Made by a program: the position numbers and the translations under genes. Positions 8,670 to 17,390 of a DNA stretch of 64,000 nucleotides are shown here, in pieces; the first letter of the stretch is position 1, and each line of letters starts with the position of its first letter. The DNA is from JAJDAH01 sp964487605 (GTDB taxonomy: Bacteria > Myxococcota_A > Polyangia > Polyangiales > Polyangiaceae). Location of the stretch: the NCBI GenBank assembly GCA_964487605.1, contig CAZARU010000005.1, positions 1-64,000 on the forward strand, read 5' to 3'. The notes below the pieces were generated by a model. That model was not told the DNA's origin. It saw only the letters and a program-made list of their open reading frames with translations, and searched no databases.

Positions 8670-9752
8670 TCAGGGCGGGATCACCAGGTCGTCGAGGTGC
8701 ACCACCACGACGTCGCTGGTGCCGAAGAGGACCTCCAGATCCCCGCCCTTCTGCCCGGCCGCGCGCGCGACGTCGAGCGCCCCGAGGCGAGTGAGCCCGC
8801 GACCGACCTCGAGCCCCGTCGCCGTGGCCAGTCGGACCGCGTCTCCCGCATCGAAGCGGCCGCGCACGCCGAGCACCCCCACCGGGAGCACGGAGCTCCG
8901 ACCGCTCCGCACGGCCTTCGCGGCGCCCTCGTCCAGGAGGATGGTCCCCCGAGGCCTCAAGGTGAAGGCGATCCAGTGCTTGCGAGCGCGCATCGCGGTG
9001 CCCGTCGCGACGAAGAGCGTGCCCACGTCGTCGCCCGCCAGGATCGCGCCGAGCGGATCGTCGTGCTGCGCGGGGGCGATCACGACGCTGGCGCCCGACA
9101 GGCTGGCGCGCCGCGCTGCTTCGACCTTGCTGGTCATCCCGCCCGAGCCGACGCCCGCCCCGTGCGACGCGACGGCGCCCACGCGGGTGGGATCGTCCAT
9201 CACGGAGATCCGCGCGCCGGCCGCGTCGAGCACGCCGTCGACGTCCGTCAGGATGACGAGGAGCTCGGCCCCCACCAGCGGGACGACCATCGCCGCGAGC
9301 TGATCGTTGTCGCCGAACGCGATCTCCTCCGTGGCGACCGTGTCGTTCTCGTTGATGATGGGGATGGCTCCCGCCTCGATGAGCTCTGCGAGCGCCTGGC
9401 GTGCGTTGTTGAGTCGCCGGCGATCCGCAAGATCGGCGTGCGTCAGGAGAACCTGCGCGGCGGTGAGCCCGTGGGCCGCGAATGCCTCGTCGTAGCGCCG
9501 CATCAGGACGCTCTGCCCCGCGGCGGCGGCCGCCTGCAGCTTCGGCATCTCCTTCGGTCGGGTCCCGTAGCCGAGCCGCTCCGCTCCCAGCGCGATGGCG
9601 CCGCTCGACACGACGACCAGCTCTCGAGGTGCGATGCGCGCGATGCTTCGCGCGATGCGCTGCTGCACCTCCGCCCCCTCGGCCAGCGCGCGCGAGCCCA
9701 CCTTCACGACGATGCGTCGTGCCTTCGCGAGGGACGTGCGCGCGTCGGACAT
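8670..9752 (-). CDS. proB: Glutamate 5-kinase
   Basis: This 360-residue enzyme phosphorylates L-glutamate in the first step of proline synthesis. The amino-acid-kinase domain shows IVVKVGSRAL, VVVSSGAIALG, the ADRRRLNNAR segment, PIINENDTVA and FGDNDQLAAMV, and the ATP-site LTDVDGVLDA and GSGGMTSKVEAA. A C-terminal PUA domain (about 270-355, with GTILLDEGAAKAV) matches the full-length bacterial enzyme. The start is ATG 9752. No proA is adjacent in this window. The gene follows the ABC-like gene on the same strand but is separated from it by a strong hairpin. Confidence 0.96.
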   Translation of the reverse strand: MSDARTSLAKARRIVVKVGSRALAEGAEVQQRIARSIARIAPRELVVVSSGAIALGAERLGYGTRPKEMPKLQAAAAAGQSVLMRRYDEAFAAHGLTAAQVLLTHADLADRRRLNNARQALAELIEAGAIPIINENDTVATEEIAFGDNDQLAAMVVPLVGAELLVILTDVDGVLDAAGARISVMDDPTRVGAVASHGAGVGSGGMTSKVEAARRASLSGASVVIAPAQHDDPLGAILAGDDVGTLFVATGTAMRARKHWIAFTLRPRGTILLDEGAAKAVRSGRSSVLPVGVLGVRGRFDAGDAVRLATATGLEVGRGLTRLGALDVARAAGQKGGDLEVLFGTSDVVVVHLDDLVIPP

Positions 9753-9795
9753 GGCGCCGCATCCTAGCGGTCGGCCGCGACGCGGACCAGCGGGC

Positions 9796-9816
9796 GCCGG
9801 CCCGGTTCAGGCCGGC
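9796..9816 (-). terminator. Hairpin directly after the ABC-like gene
   Basis: A perfect seven-base stem (GCCGGCC/GGCCGGC) with a seven-base loop starts at the base after the stop codon of the ABC-like gene. There is no U-tract, as is common in GC-rich genomes. It would separate the sppA/ABC transcript from proB. Confidence 0.45.
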
Positions 9817-10704
9817 TCAGGCCGTCGGGTCCGACGGAACCAGCTCGACCAGCGCCACGTCCGTGGCCTCCGCGATCTCGAGGAGGGTCGTGGCGGACTC
9901 GCCCCGCGCGAGCTCCACGACGAGGCGCGCAGCTCCGACGCCCGTCGCATCACCGCCCGCGAGGCTCGCCCGGTGTCCGTGCGTCTCGAGCGCCGCCGCG
10001 AAGTCGCTCGCGCGCTCGGCGAGCGTCACGAGCCAGCGTGAGCCAGGGCGCAGGAGGTCCGCAGGCGTGCCGCGCGCGGTGACGCAGCCGCCCCTCACCG
10101 AGAGCGCCTCGACGCACCGGTCGGCGACGACGCGCTCGCCGCCCGGCGCGTCTCCCAGAAACGCCAGCCACTCGCGCCCTTCGACGGCGCGGTCGAGCAA
10201 CGCGAGAATCCACCGGGCCCACGCGTCGTCCAGCCCGGCGAGGGGTGCCTCGAAGGCGACGAAGGCGGGCTCGGCGACGATGGCGCGAGCGATGGAGATC
10301 GCCCGGCCTTCGGCGGCGCTCAGGGACGGCACCGTGCGGTCGCGGAACGCGTCGAGCTCGAGCTTCGCCAGGGTCCGAGCCCCCGCGGCCTTCGCCTCGC
10401 GCCGACCGTGCCCGGCGAGCAGAGCGCTCGCCGTCAGCAATCCGGAGACGTCGAAGGCGACGCTCGGCGGTGCGCGGAGCGCCACGCCCAGGGAACCGTC
10501 GCGCAGACGGGTCTCGACGCCGACGCCTCGGACGTGGACGCGACCCCTGCGCACCGCGCCGCGCCCGGCGAACAGCGACAGCAGCGGGTGCCACGCGCCG
10601 AGGAGCGCGATGGGCCCGTCCTGTACCGCGACGCTCACGCCGTCCATCAGCGGCGCGCCGCCGACGTCCACGCGAGCGTCGTCCAGCTCGAGGAGCGGCT
10701 TCAC
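9817..10704 (-). CDS. ABC-ATPase-like protein lacking the P-loop
   Basis: The 295-residue protein begins at GTG 10704, which overlaps the stop of the sppA-like gene (GTGA). It follows the ABC ATPase fold, with an opening APLMDGVSVAVQDG, a signature-like LSAAEGRAISIARAIVAEP, and a Walker B/D-loop region AFVAFEAPLAGLD. Three key features are missing. The Walker A is reduced to ALLGAWHPLLSLFAG without GxGKS/T. The Walker B Asp and catalytic Glu appear as Glu and Ala in FEAP. The signature has AAEG in place of GGQ. It should therefore not hydrolyse ATP and may be a structural pseudo-ATPase. The frame is intact, which argues against a pseudogene. Confidence 0.7.
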   Translation of the reverse strand: MKPLLELDDARVDVGGAPLMDGVSVAVQDGPIALLGAWHPLLSLFAGRGAVRRGRVHVRGVGVETRLRDGSLGVALRAPPSVAFDVSGLLTASALLAGHGRREAKAAGARTLAKLELDAFRDRTVPSLSAAEGRAISIARAIVAEPAFVAFEAPLAGLDDAWARWILALLDRAVEGREWLAFLGDAPGGERVVADRCVEALSVRGGCVTARGTPADLLRPGSRWLVTLAERASDFAAALETHGHRASLAGGDATGVGAARLVVELARGESATTLLEIAEATDVALVELVPSDPTA

Positions 10705-13217
10705 GGCGTCGTGAAAGTCTCCTCGAGCCTCGCGATGGGCTTCTCGCCGGAGTGCACGAGGAAGGGCGCGAGCGAGCGCGCCATCTGCACGAGCTGAGGC
10801 GGGATGGCGATGGAGTCGTCCGCGTGGATCCCCTCGATGCCCAGGATGCGCCCGAGGATCGTCGTTCCGCTCGGCGGCAGCTCGGTGATGGGCGCGTCGG
10901 CCGGGATGCCCGCGCGCTCCGCGGCCAGCGCGATGGCCTGCCGCAGGCCGCCGAGCTCGTCGACGAGCTTGCGAGCCTTCGCCTGCTCGCCGGTCCACAC
11001 GCGACCCTGGCCCACGGCGTCCACGCCCGCCGTCGTCATGCCACGCCCGAGCGCGACGCGGCCGATGAACACGTCGTAGAACTGGCGGACCTTGCGCTGC
11101 AGCTCCGCGCGCTCGTCGGCCGTGAACGGCCGGAACAGGCTCTCGGCATCCGCCCTCGGCGCCGTCTTGTACACCTCCACGTTCACGCCGATCTTGCCGA
11201 GCAGCTCGGCGACGTCCGCCTTGCCGTAGAAGATTCCGATGCTGCCGGTGATGGTGAGCGGGTTCGCGAAGACGTGGGCACCCGGTGCCGCGGAGACGTA
11301 ATAGCCGCCGCTCGCCGCGTATCCGCCCATCGAGACCACCAGGGGCTTCTCCTTCGCGGTGAGCTGCACCTGCCGCCAGATCACGTCCGCCGCCATCGCC
11401 GATCCGCCGGGGGTCTCCACGCGCAGCACGACCGCGCCGACTCCGGGATCCTCCCGGGCCTGCTTCAGCGCCTCGGCGATGGTGTACGACCCGGCGATCT
11501 TCATGCCCAGGAACGGGATGTTCTGGCTCCGGCCGTCCACCATGTCGCCGTCCACGTACACGATGGCGATCCGGCGCTGCCGGCCGAAGCCCTCCCGCGC
11601 CAGGGGCGCCCGCTCGTCCTCCAGGAGCGGCACCTTGCGGCCCAGGAGGGACTGCAGCGCGTCCTCCACCTGGTCGTCGAACGCGTAGCCGTCGACGAAG
11701 CCCGCCGCCCTGGCCTCGTGCGCGACGAACGGGCCGGTGGCGATGGCCTTGCGGGTGGCGTCCACGGTGAGCCGCCGCCCGGCAGAGATCCCTTCGACGA
11801 GCTGGCGCTCGTGCTGCTGCAAGAGGTCGATCTTGTCCGCGCGGGCGACGTCGCTGGCGCCCTCCCGGGTGAACTGCTCCGGCGCGCTCTTGTGCGCGCC
11901 GATACGGACGAAGTCGGCGCGCACGCCCAGCTTCTCGAGGAGGGCCGCGAAGTAGAGGTGCCGCGTCTTCAGCCCCGCGAAGCGCAGTCCCCCCGCGGGA
12001 TTGAGGAGGATGCGATTCGCCGCCGAGCACAGGTACAGCGCCGAGCCCGTCGCGTCCTCGAGGTGGCAGAGCACGCGCTTGCCGCTCTGACGCAGCAGGT
12101 GCAGCGCGTCACGGAGCTCCTGCACGTGGGCCAGCGACTCCGCAGGCGACGTGCGGAGCTCCAGCACGACGCCGTCCACCGTTTCCTCCTTCGCGATGGA
12201 CCAGAGCTGCCGAAGCAACGCGACGTGACCACGAATGCTCGGCGTCGCTTCGACGCGGATGCGCACGGCGTAGCGGAAGCCCTGGGGTCCGACGTGGTCG
12301 CGCCAGTTGCGGAAGGCGACGCCCAGATACGGGTTGTAGGACCCCGACGCGCCCAGGCCATTGCCCGTCAGGACGCCGCCGCCGGCCTCGACCGAGCCGG
12401 TCGGACCGTTGAAACGCACGGCGAGTCCGCCCGAGGCCGTCCAGGAGCGCCGCTGCTCGCTCTGCGGCTCCGCCATCGCGAAGTCCGCGTAGAGACGGCC
12501 GACCGGTGCGACGTCCAGACCGAGGGTCGCGCGCGGGATCCAGATGTCGGGATCCTCCACGTACTTTCCCTCCAGGCCGACGTCGAGCGCGCTGCTGCCG
12601 AGCGGGCGGATCGCGAGGGCGAGATCGTACGACGCGCTCAGGCGGCCGCCCGCGGAGTTTCGCGGTCCGTTGACGTCGTGGGCCACGGCCGAGAAGCCCA
12701 CGCCGTTCGCGGGGCGTGTCGAGAAGCCGAGGGAGTACGAGCCGAGCTGATCGGCAAAGGGCGCATCCGAGTACGTGCGCTGGATCGAGAAGCCCACGGC
12801 CGCGGCTTCGGAGCCGGCGGCGAGCGCCCAGGTGATCCACTGGTAGTTGCCGGCGGCGAACGGCGTGCTCGGGGTGGCGGCGGCGACCGGCGGGCTCACC
12901 GCGTCCACGCGCAGGCCGGTCGCCAGCGAGAAGGGCAGGGGGAGCGCCGCGCCGAAGGCGTGGCCTTGATGGGGCACGAGCAGCGTGTCGTCGAGGAAGA
13001 GCCCGGTCCACCGAAGCTCGGCCGCGGGAACGAACGCGACGTTCGCCGGGTTGAGCGCCACCGCGTTCGAGTCGTCCGCGGAGGCGACGCTCTGCCCCGG
13101 GGATGGGAGGCGCCCCGGCCGGCTGACGACGCGCTGCGCGTCGACCGCAGCCGTCAGGAGGAGCGTGGAGGCGAAGACTGCGGCGGCGCGGAGGGAGCGC
13201 GTCATGCGGCGCAGCAT
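10701..13217 (-). CDS. Outer-membrane barrel fused to SppA-type (S49) peptidase
   Basis: This 838-residue protein has a signal peptide (about 1-27, cleavage after VDA). Residues 40-320 look like an outer-membrane beta-barrel of the PorV/FadL sort: a DDSNAVALNPANVAF opening, alternating hydrophobic strands and aromatic girdles. Residues 330-810 form a tandem-domain S49 peptidase like E. coli SppA (67 kDa type). The general base is K443 in GAHKSAPEQF and the nucleophile is S636 in YAASGGYYV; TITGSIGIF is also typical. SppA normally degrades cleaved signal peptides in the inner membrane; here the N-terminal partner suggests an outer-membrane or periplasmic location. ATG 13217 is used, with ATG 13205 as an alternative. 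Confidence 0.85.
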   Translation of the reverse strand: MLRRMTRSLRAAAVFASTLLLTAAVDAQRVVSRPGRLPSPGQSVASADDSNAVALNPANVAFVPAAELRWTGLFLDDTLLVPHQGHAFGAALPLPFSLATGLRVDAVSPPVAAATPSTPFAAGNYQWITWALAAGSEAAAVGFSIQRTYSDAPFADQLGSYSLGFSTRPANGVGFSAVAHDVNGPRNSAGGRLSASYDLALAIRPLGSSALDVGLEGKYVEDPDIWIPRATLGLDVAPVGRLYADFAMAEPQSEQRRSWTASGGLAVRFNGPTGSVEAGGGVLTGNGLGASGSYNPYLGVAFRNWRDHVGPQGFRYAVRIRVEATPSIRGHVALLRQLWSIAKEETVDGVVLELRTSPAESLAHVQELRDALHLLRQSGKRVLCHLEDATGSALYLCSAANRILLNPAGGLRFAGLKTRHLYFAALLEKLGVRADFVRIGAHKSAPEQFTREGASDVARADKIDLLQQHERQLVEGISAGRRLTVDATRKAIATGPFVAHEARAAGFVDGYAFDDQVEDALQSLLGRKVPLLEDERAPLAREGFGRQRRIAIVYVDGDMVDGRSQNIPFLGMKIAGSYTIAEALKQAREDPGVGAVVLRVETPGGSAMAADVIWRQVQLTAKEKPLVVSMGGYAASGGYYVSAAPGAHVFANPLTITGSIGIFYGKADVAELLGKIGVNVEVYKTAPRADAESLFRPFTADERAELQRKVRQFYDVFIGRVALGRGMTTAGVDAVGQGRVWTGEQAKARKLVDELGGLRQAIALAAERAGIPADAPITELPPSGTTILGRILGIEGIHADDSIAIPPQLVQMARSLAPFLVHSGEKPIARLEETFTTP

Positions 13218-13229
13218 ACCCGGTCTTCG

Positions 13230-13246
13230 CCGCCGAGCCTCGGCGG
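13230..13246 (-). terminator. Hairpin downstream of the di-haem cytochrome gene
   Basis: CCGCCGA and TCGGCGG form a perfect seven-base stem around GCC. It lies 38 bases beyond the stop of the cytochrome gene and before the sppA-like gene. No U-tract is seen. Confidence 0.4.
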
Positions 13247-13284
13247 GACGCTCGGCTCGGCAGGCCGGCGAGCTTCGGTCCGGC

Positions 13285-14799
13285 TCACAGCGTCTTCAGG
13301 TACTCGATGACGGCGCGCCGCTCCTCGGAGGTCAGGTGGTCTCCGAAGGTGTGTCCCGCGTTGGACTGGCTCCACAGCGTGGTGTCGTAGACGAACTTCT
13401 TCTCCGCCGCGGGCGCGTCCGCCTGGGAGTACGGGACCTCCACGAAGGGCCAGCCCAGCGTGTCCTCGTCCAAATTCGTCCCGTCGTAGTCCACGCGCTT
13501 CCAGTACCGTGGACGGGCGCGACTGTTCAGCACGAGCTCGACGTTCGGCACCGATCCGTTGTGCAGGAACGGAGCGGTGGCCCAGACGCCGTCGAGGGGT
13601 GGCGGCGTGTAGCCCGGGAAGGGCTCGCCCGGCTCCAGGCGGGTCACCGACCCGTAGAACGACGAGTTGTAGATGTCGAAGATCCCCTTGGCGTGCTTGG
13701 TGCCCACCTCCGCGATCACCGGATCCGTTCCGATCACGCTCAGGGGGATCAGCAGGTTCGGGTACGTGTCGGCGTCGTCGTTCGCCGCATCGGGTGCGTA
13801 GGTGCCATGGCATCCCGCGCACGACGCTCCGAACACCTTCGCGCCCCGCGCAGCGAGCTCCGCGTCGATGGGGCGAGTGTAGGCCGGCGCCCGCACGCTC
13901 TCGACGAACGCCTGGATGTCTCGAAACAGCGCGTCCACGCGCCGCGCTTCCTCCACGTCGTCCACGCAGATGGCGGCGGCTGCCGCCATGGTGCCTCGGT
14001 GATCGCCGCGGGTCATGCCGTTGTAGAAGAGCGCGTTCTTCTTGTGCGCGCGCCACCACGGCGGCGGATCGCTCGTGAAGCGGGAGTCCGCGAGGGGCGC
14101 GCCGTCGTCGCCGTAGAAGAGGACCTCGACGAGCGGCTCGTCGCTCCACGCGAGCGTGTCGGGGTGACGGTGCTCTGCGAGCACCCGCGCCAGCGAGTCG
14201 GCCGGGTTGTTGCCGACCGTCGTCGTCTGCGTTCGCCCGTTGATGGCGTTGAGCAGCCTGAGGAGCTTCGCGAGGTTGTTCTGCTCGGCTTCGGTGAGCC
14301 CGAGCAGCGGCGTGAGCTGCCCGACGACGTCGGTGGGCACGCCGCCGACCAGGCCGCCGGTGAAGTCGCGGGTCGCGTCGCCGAGGCCGACGACGAGCTG
14401 CCCGTCGAACGTGCCGCCGTGACAGTACAGGCAGTTGAAGTTCATGACCTCCGCCCCGTCCGTCGTCGTGAACACGTTCACCGAGTAGGGCATGTCGGCG
14501 TTCTTGCCCTCGCGCCCCTCCATGGGCGGCCGCCCCTGGCCGAGCGCGTCCTGTACCAGCGGACCGGCGCCGGGGAAGGTCCAGAGCTTGTAGGGCACGC
14601 CGCAGCTCATGTAGCTGCCGTTCAGCAGCTCCCGTCGCCCGGCCTCCGGGTCGCCGGTGCCGGCGGGCGGTGCGGGCAGCTCGACGCCCTCGTCCCACGG
14701 ACCCGGCCGCTCCGCGCCGCCGTCGCTTCCGTCCCCACTCGCGCCGCACGCGGGGAGCAGGAGAAGCGTCGAGGCGATCAGAACCTGGCGGTGGAGCAC
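13285..14799 (-). CDS. Di-haem c-type cytochrome lipoprotein (RoxA- or peroxidase-like)
   Basis: This 504-residue protein is read from GTG 14799, giving a lipoprotein signal (LLLLPACG, Cys18). Two CxxCH haem-attachment motifs are present: CLYCH at 123-127 and CAGCH at 327-331. The spacing of about 200 residues resembles RoxA-type rubber oxygenases and is also compatible with di-haem peroxidase relatives. Supporting stretches are PPWWRAHKKNALFY, PLDGVWATAPFLHNGSVP (typical near the second haem) and a C-terminal ERRAVIEYLKTL helix. It would act in the periplasm or at the cell surface in oxidation or electron transfer. The exact substrate is open; RoxA proper is longer. Confidence 0.78.
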   Translation of the reverse strand: MLHRQVLIASTLLLLPACGASGDGSDGGAERPGPWDEGVELPAPPAGTGDPEAGRRELLNGSYMSCGVPYKLWTFPGAGPLVQDALGQGRPPMEGREGKNADMPYSVNVFTTTDGAEVMNFNCLYCHGGTFDGQLVVGLGDATRDFTGGLVGGVPTDVVGQLTPLLGLTEAEQNNLAKLLRLLNAINGRTQTTTVGNNPADSLARVLAEHRHPDTLAWSDEPLVEVLFYGDDGAPLADSRFTSDPPPWWRAHKKNALFYNGMTRGDHRGTMAAAAAICVDDVEEARRVDALFRDIQAFVESVRAPAYTRPIDAELAARGAKVFGASCAGCHGTYAPDAANDDADTYPNLLIPLSVIGTDPVIAEVGTKHAKGIFDIYNSSFYGSVTRLEPGEPFPGYTPPPLDGVWATAPFLHNGSVPNVELVLNSRARPRYWKRVDYDGTNLDEDTLGWPFVEVPYSQADAPAAEKKFVYDTTLWSQSNAGHTFGDHLTSEERRAVIEYLKTL

Positions 14800-14836
14800 G
14801 AGCGCTGGCCGAGTGTTCGCTCTCCGAGTCGGACGG

Positions 14837-15961
14837 TCAAGTCGCGCCCCGCATTCCACGATCGGCGGCGATGCTCGCGATGTCCGCGCGCCGGCTCACC
14901 AGCTCGTCGGGATCCTTCACGGGCAAGAACCGCGACGCCGCGCCGCTGCGAGGCACCCGCACGAACGCCGTGTCGAGGTAGCTGGTCACCTCGCCGAGGA
15001 GGCGCTCGAACTGCACGACGCGCTCGCCGCCGGCATCCTTCGTCACGCGGAAGTACGTCAGCGGCGCGTCGAAGTCGAGGAGCGCGCGGGCGTCGAACAG
15101 GAACGTGTTCGTGTTGAAGACGCGCACGGTGCTCGGATCGAACTCGGCCGGGAGCCGAAACTCCTCCAGCACGACGGGGCGCCCGTTCCACCGGACCGGG
15201 ATGCCGCCGCGGTCGGTGCCCACCTTCTCGACCACCTCGCCCGTCACCGAGGCTCCCCGCGCGAGGTGCCACCCGACGAGCAGCGGATCGAGCGTCGCGC
15301 CGAGGTTGTCGAGGTTCGCGACCATCACGGCGCGCCCGCCGCGCTCGACGAACGCGTGCAGCAGCCCGCTCGCCCGCAGCGCCTCCGGCAGGTCGCCGTG
15401 GCCAGGCGCGTGCAGGTCGGGCGCGCCGTCGCGGAGGAACACGCGTCCGCCTTCGGTGAGGCGCACCGAGAGATGCTGGCGGAACGTCGAGACCCCACCG
15501 TCCACGCCGGCGGCGTCGAGCGCACGCTCGATGGGCCCGGCGGTGGTGTGGCTCGTCATGAGCCACAGGGGTGGACGAGCCCCGAAACGGTCGTGGATCG
15601 CGCGCCGCTCGGCGAGCCGCAGGTCGAGGAAGGTCGCGTTCGGCAGCGCCTCCACGAGCGCCTTCACGACGCCGCCCATCCGCGTCGCCATGCCGCCGGC
15701 GAGCACGCAGAGGGCCACCTCGCCGCGTGCGAGCGACTGGCGACCACGTTCCGTGAGGGCGGCGGCGGAGACGGTGCCGGGGTCCGGCGGGGAGGCGATG
15801 TCACCCTCCGCCGGTGCCGTCACGGTCCCCGTGACTCGGTTCGGGTCGTCGCCGCCCGGTCGCTCGGCCAGCGCCACGAGGCGCTCCACCGAGAACCCGT
15901 GCGCATCGAGGAGCGCGCGCGTCTCCGCCGGGAGTGCCGCCAGATCGTCCCGCAGCGTCAT
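14837..15961 (-). CDS. UDP-sugar pyrophosphorylase family (UDPGP) nucleotidyltransferase
   Basis: This 374-residue protein starts at ATG 15961. It has the nucleotide-binding start VLAGGMATRMGG followed by a conserved Lys (VVKAL), the WLMTSHTTAGPI strand, GHGDLPEALRASG, the metal-site-like VMVANLDNLGA, and VFNTNTFLFDA. These match the eukaryotic-type UDP-glucose or UDP-N-acetylglucosamine pyrophosphorylases rather than GalU. It would make a UDP-sugar from UTP and a sugar-1-phosphate in the cytoplasm. The N-terminal helical extension (1-75) is family-typical. The first motif differs slightly from LxGGxGTRxG. The sugar is not predictable. Confidence 0.72.
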   Translation of the reverse strand: MTLRDDLAALPAETRALLDAHGFSVERLVALAERPGGDDPNRVTGTVTAPAEGDIASPPDPGTVSAAALTERGRQSLARGEVALCVLAGGMATRMGGVVKALVEALPNATFLDLRLAERRAIHDRFGARPPLWLMTSHTTAGPIERALDAAGVDGGVSTFRQHLSVRLTEGGRVFLRDGAPDLHAPGHGDLPEALRASGLLHAFVERGGRAVMVANLDNLGATLDPLLVGWHLARGASVTGEVVEKVGTDRGGIPVRWNGRPVVLEEFRLPAEFDPSTVRVFNTNTFLFDARALLDFDAPLTYFRVTKDAGGERVVQFERLLGEVTSYLDTAFVRVPRSGAASRFLPVKDPDELVSRRADIASIAADRGMRGAT

Positions 15962-16077
15962 CGGTGCCGAGAGTAGCCGGATCGGGGCCCCGGGGGCCGG
16001 CTCTGTTCGAGAGTCTCGGCGCGTCCGCGCGACCGACTCCAAGGTCTCGGAAGGGCCGGTCTGGCGGCGGAGCCGTG

Positions 16078-16206
16078 CTACTCGGCGCACCGCGTGTGCG
16101 GAACGTGCCCGCCGTCGCCGTCGCAGCGGCGCCAGTGCTCCCTGTCGGGCATGAGCGTACCGGGCAGCACGAACCACGCGCCGTCCTCCACGCGTTCGAG
16201 CAAGTC
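16078..16206 (-). CDS. Possible small ORF or frameshifted tail of the upstream lipoprotein
   Basis: Directly after the stop at 16218, but in a different frame, the minus strand stays open to a stop at 16078 and reads ERVEDGAWFVLPGTLMPD and then CDGDGGHVPHTRCAE. It has protein-like composition. TTG near 16206 or GTG near 16194 could start it. Either it is a short independent gene or the upstream gene has lost its last 45 residues by a frameshift near 16218. Without relatives to compare I cannot choose. Confidence 0.3.
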   Translation of the reverse strand, partial: DLLERVEDGAWFVLPGTLMPDREHWRRCDGDGGHVPHTRCAE

Positions 16207-16217
16207 GTGTGCGAGGT

Positions 16218-17390
16218 TCAGTGGGCGCTGCAGCGTTCGCTGGGCGGCTTGGCCCGCGACAGATCGGCGATCAGCGCAGCAGCAGGGTGAGCCTGACCGG
16301 CGCCAACTTGGGCCGAGATCGTGGAGCTTTCGAGATCGACATCGAGACGCACCGAGCCACCCTCTCCGACGACGTCGATGCGCCTGAGCGCCCGGTCGAG
16401 CCATACCTCCACGCCGTCGGCGAGCCGCACCCGGGCGCCGCTGGCCGCGACCGGAGTCATGCCGTGCTCCGAATCCCAGCCGCCCCCGTGCTGCCAGCTG
16501 TACGTCACGGGTGTCCAGCTGCACATCAGCGTCTCGTTCGAGTCGCTCATCCCCCAGGCCACGGTGACCTCTGCGTTCGTGCCACGCATCCGGCATTCCG
16601 TCAGCGCCGCGTGCGCACTCCGAATCGCGGTGCAGTCGAGCATCAACTCACCCACCCGCACGATGGCGCGCTCAGGCCCGGGCGACTCCACGACCGGTGC
16701 GGCACCCCGGGCTGGCGGCCCTGGCTCGGCGCGCGCTGGGGCCCTCTCCGTGGACCATTCGCACCGACCCGTTCCGACCCCCTCGATGGTGAGCTCCTGC
16801 TCGGCCAAGCGCAGCTCGAGTGAGCGCGGCACGCCTGGCGTCGGAGGCTCCGGCGCGACGTTCACGGTGAGCCACTGCCCTAGCTCGACCGCCGGGCCCG
16901 CGCCAGCGAGCACCGCCGTGAGCACTCCGGTTGCGCCGCTCGTCAGCGTGTCCCGCACTTCCGTAATGCGTCCACCCGCGATCACGACGTGCACGTGCCG
17001 CGTGAACGCTTCGGCCTCGTTGTCCGCGCTGCCTCCTTCCAAGAACGAGCAGGAGCCCGCGAGCGTTGCGGTGGCGCTGGCGGCGGACGCCGCGCCTGAA
17101 GCGGTGGCGGACGCCGCGCCGGAAGCGGCACCGGTGCCGCTCGGAGGAGCTTGCCGCTCTGCTGCGCTGGTCGTGGGCGACGGTCCCCAGTTCGGCTGCG
17201 GGGGCGGAGTGCGGCCGGCTCCACAGCCCCATGGAACGCACGCCGAGCACGCCAGGGCGACCTTCCCGAGTCGCCGCGCTGCGGCTTCAAGAGCTCCGGA
17301 CGCCGGAGCGACGTCGGCGCCGTCGCCAACCACGATGAACGTCGCATGTTCTGCCCCTGGGTCGATCGTCCCTACGCCCCTGCTGCTCAT
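16218..17390 (-). CDS. Hypothetical protein with Ala/Ser repeat linker
   Basis: This 390-residue protein of unknown function is read from ATG 17390, whose ATGA overlaps the stop of the upstream lipoprotein gene; GTG 17396 is an alternative. A moderately hydrophobic stretch (KVALACSACVPWGCGAG, about 43-59) looks like a lipoprotein signal placed unusually far from the start, so the true start may differ. A low-complexity Ala/Ser/Thr linker follows, encoded partly by a 24-bp tandem repeat. The rest has beta-rich segments and scattered Cys (CSF, CEWST, LDCTA, TECR, MCSW). A related function to the coupled lipoprotein is likely. The family is not recognised. Confidence 0.55.
   Translation of the reverse strand: MSSRGVGTIDPGAEHATFIVVGDGADVAPASGALEAAARRLGKVALACSACVPWGCGAGRTPPPQPNWGPSPTTSAAERQAPPSGTGAASGAASATASGAASAASATATLAGSCSFLEGGSADNEAEAFTRHVHVVIAGGRITEVRDTLTSGATGVLTAVLAGAGPAVELGQWLTVNVAPEPPTPGVPRSLELRLAEQELTIEGVGTGRCEWSTERAPARAEPGPPARGAAPVVESPGPERAIVRVGELMLDCTAIRSAHAALTECRMRGTNAEVTVAWGMSDSNETLMCSWTPVTYSWQHGGGWDSEHGMTPVAASGARVRLADGVEVWLDRALRRIDVVGEGGSVRLDVDLESSTISAQVGAGQAHPAAALIADLSRAKPPSERCSAH
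17083..17130. repeat. Two-copy 24-bp tandem repeat
   Basis: Two consecutive 24-base units differ at three positions. They encode part of the Ala/Ser/Thr linker of the surrounding minus-strand gene and keep its frame. Confidence 0.7.

Noticed and set aside
10245..13310. Long plus-strand open frame opposite the SppA fusion
   Set aside because: The minus-strand frame encodes clear S49 peptidase motifs; the plus frame is an artefact of GC-rich codon use.
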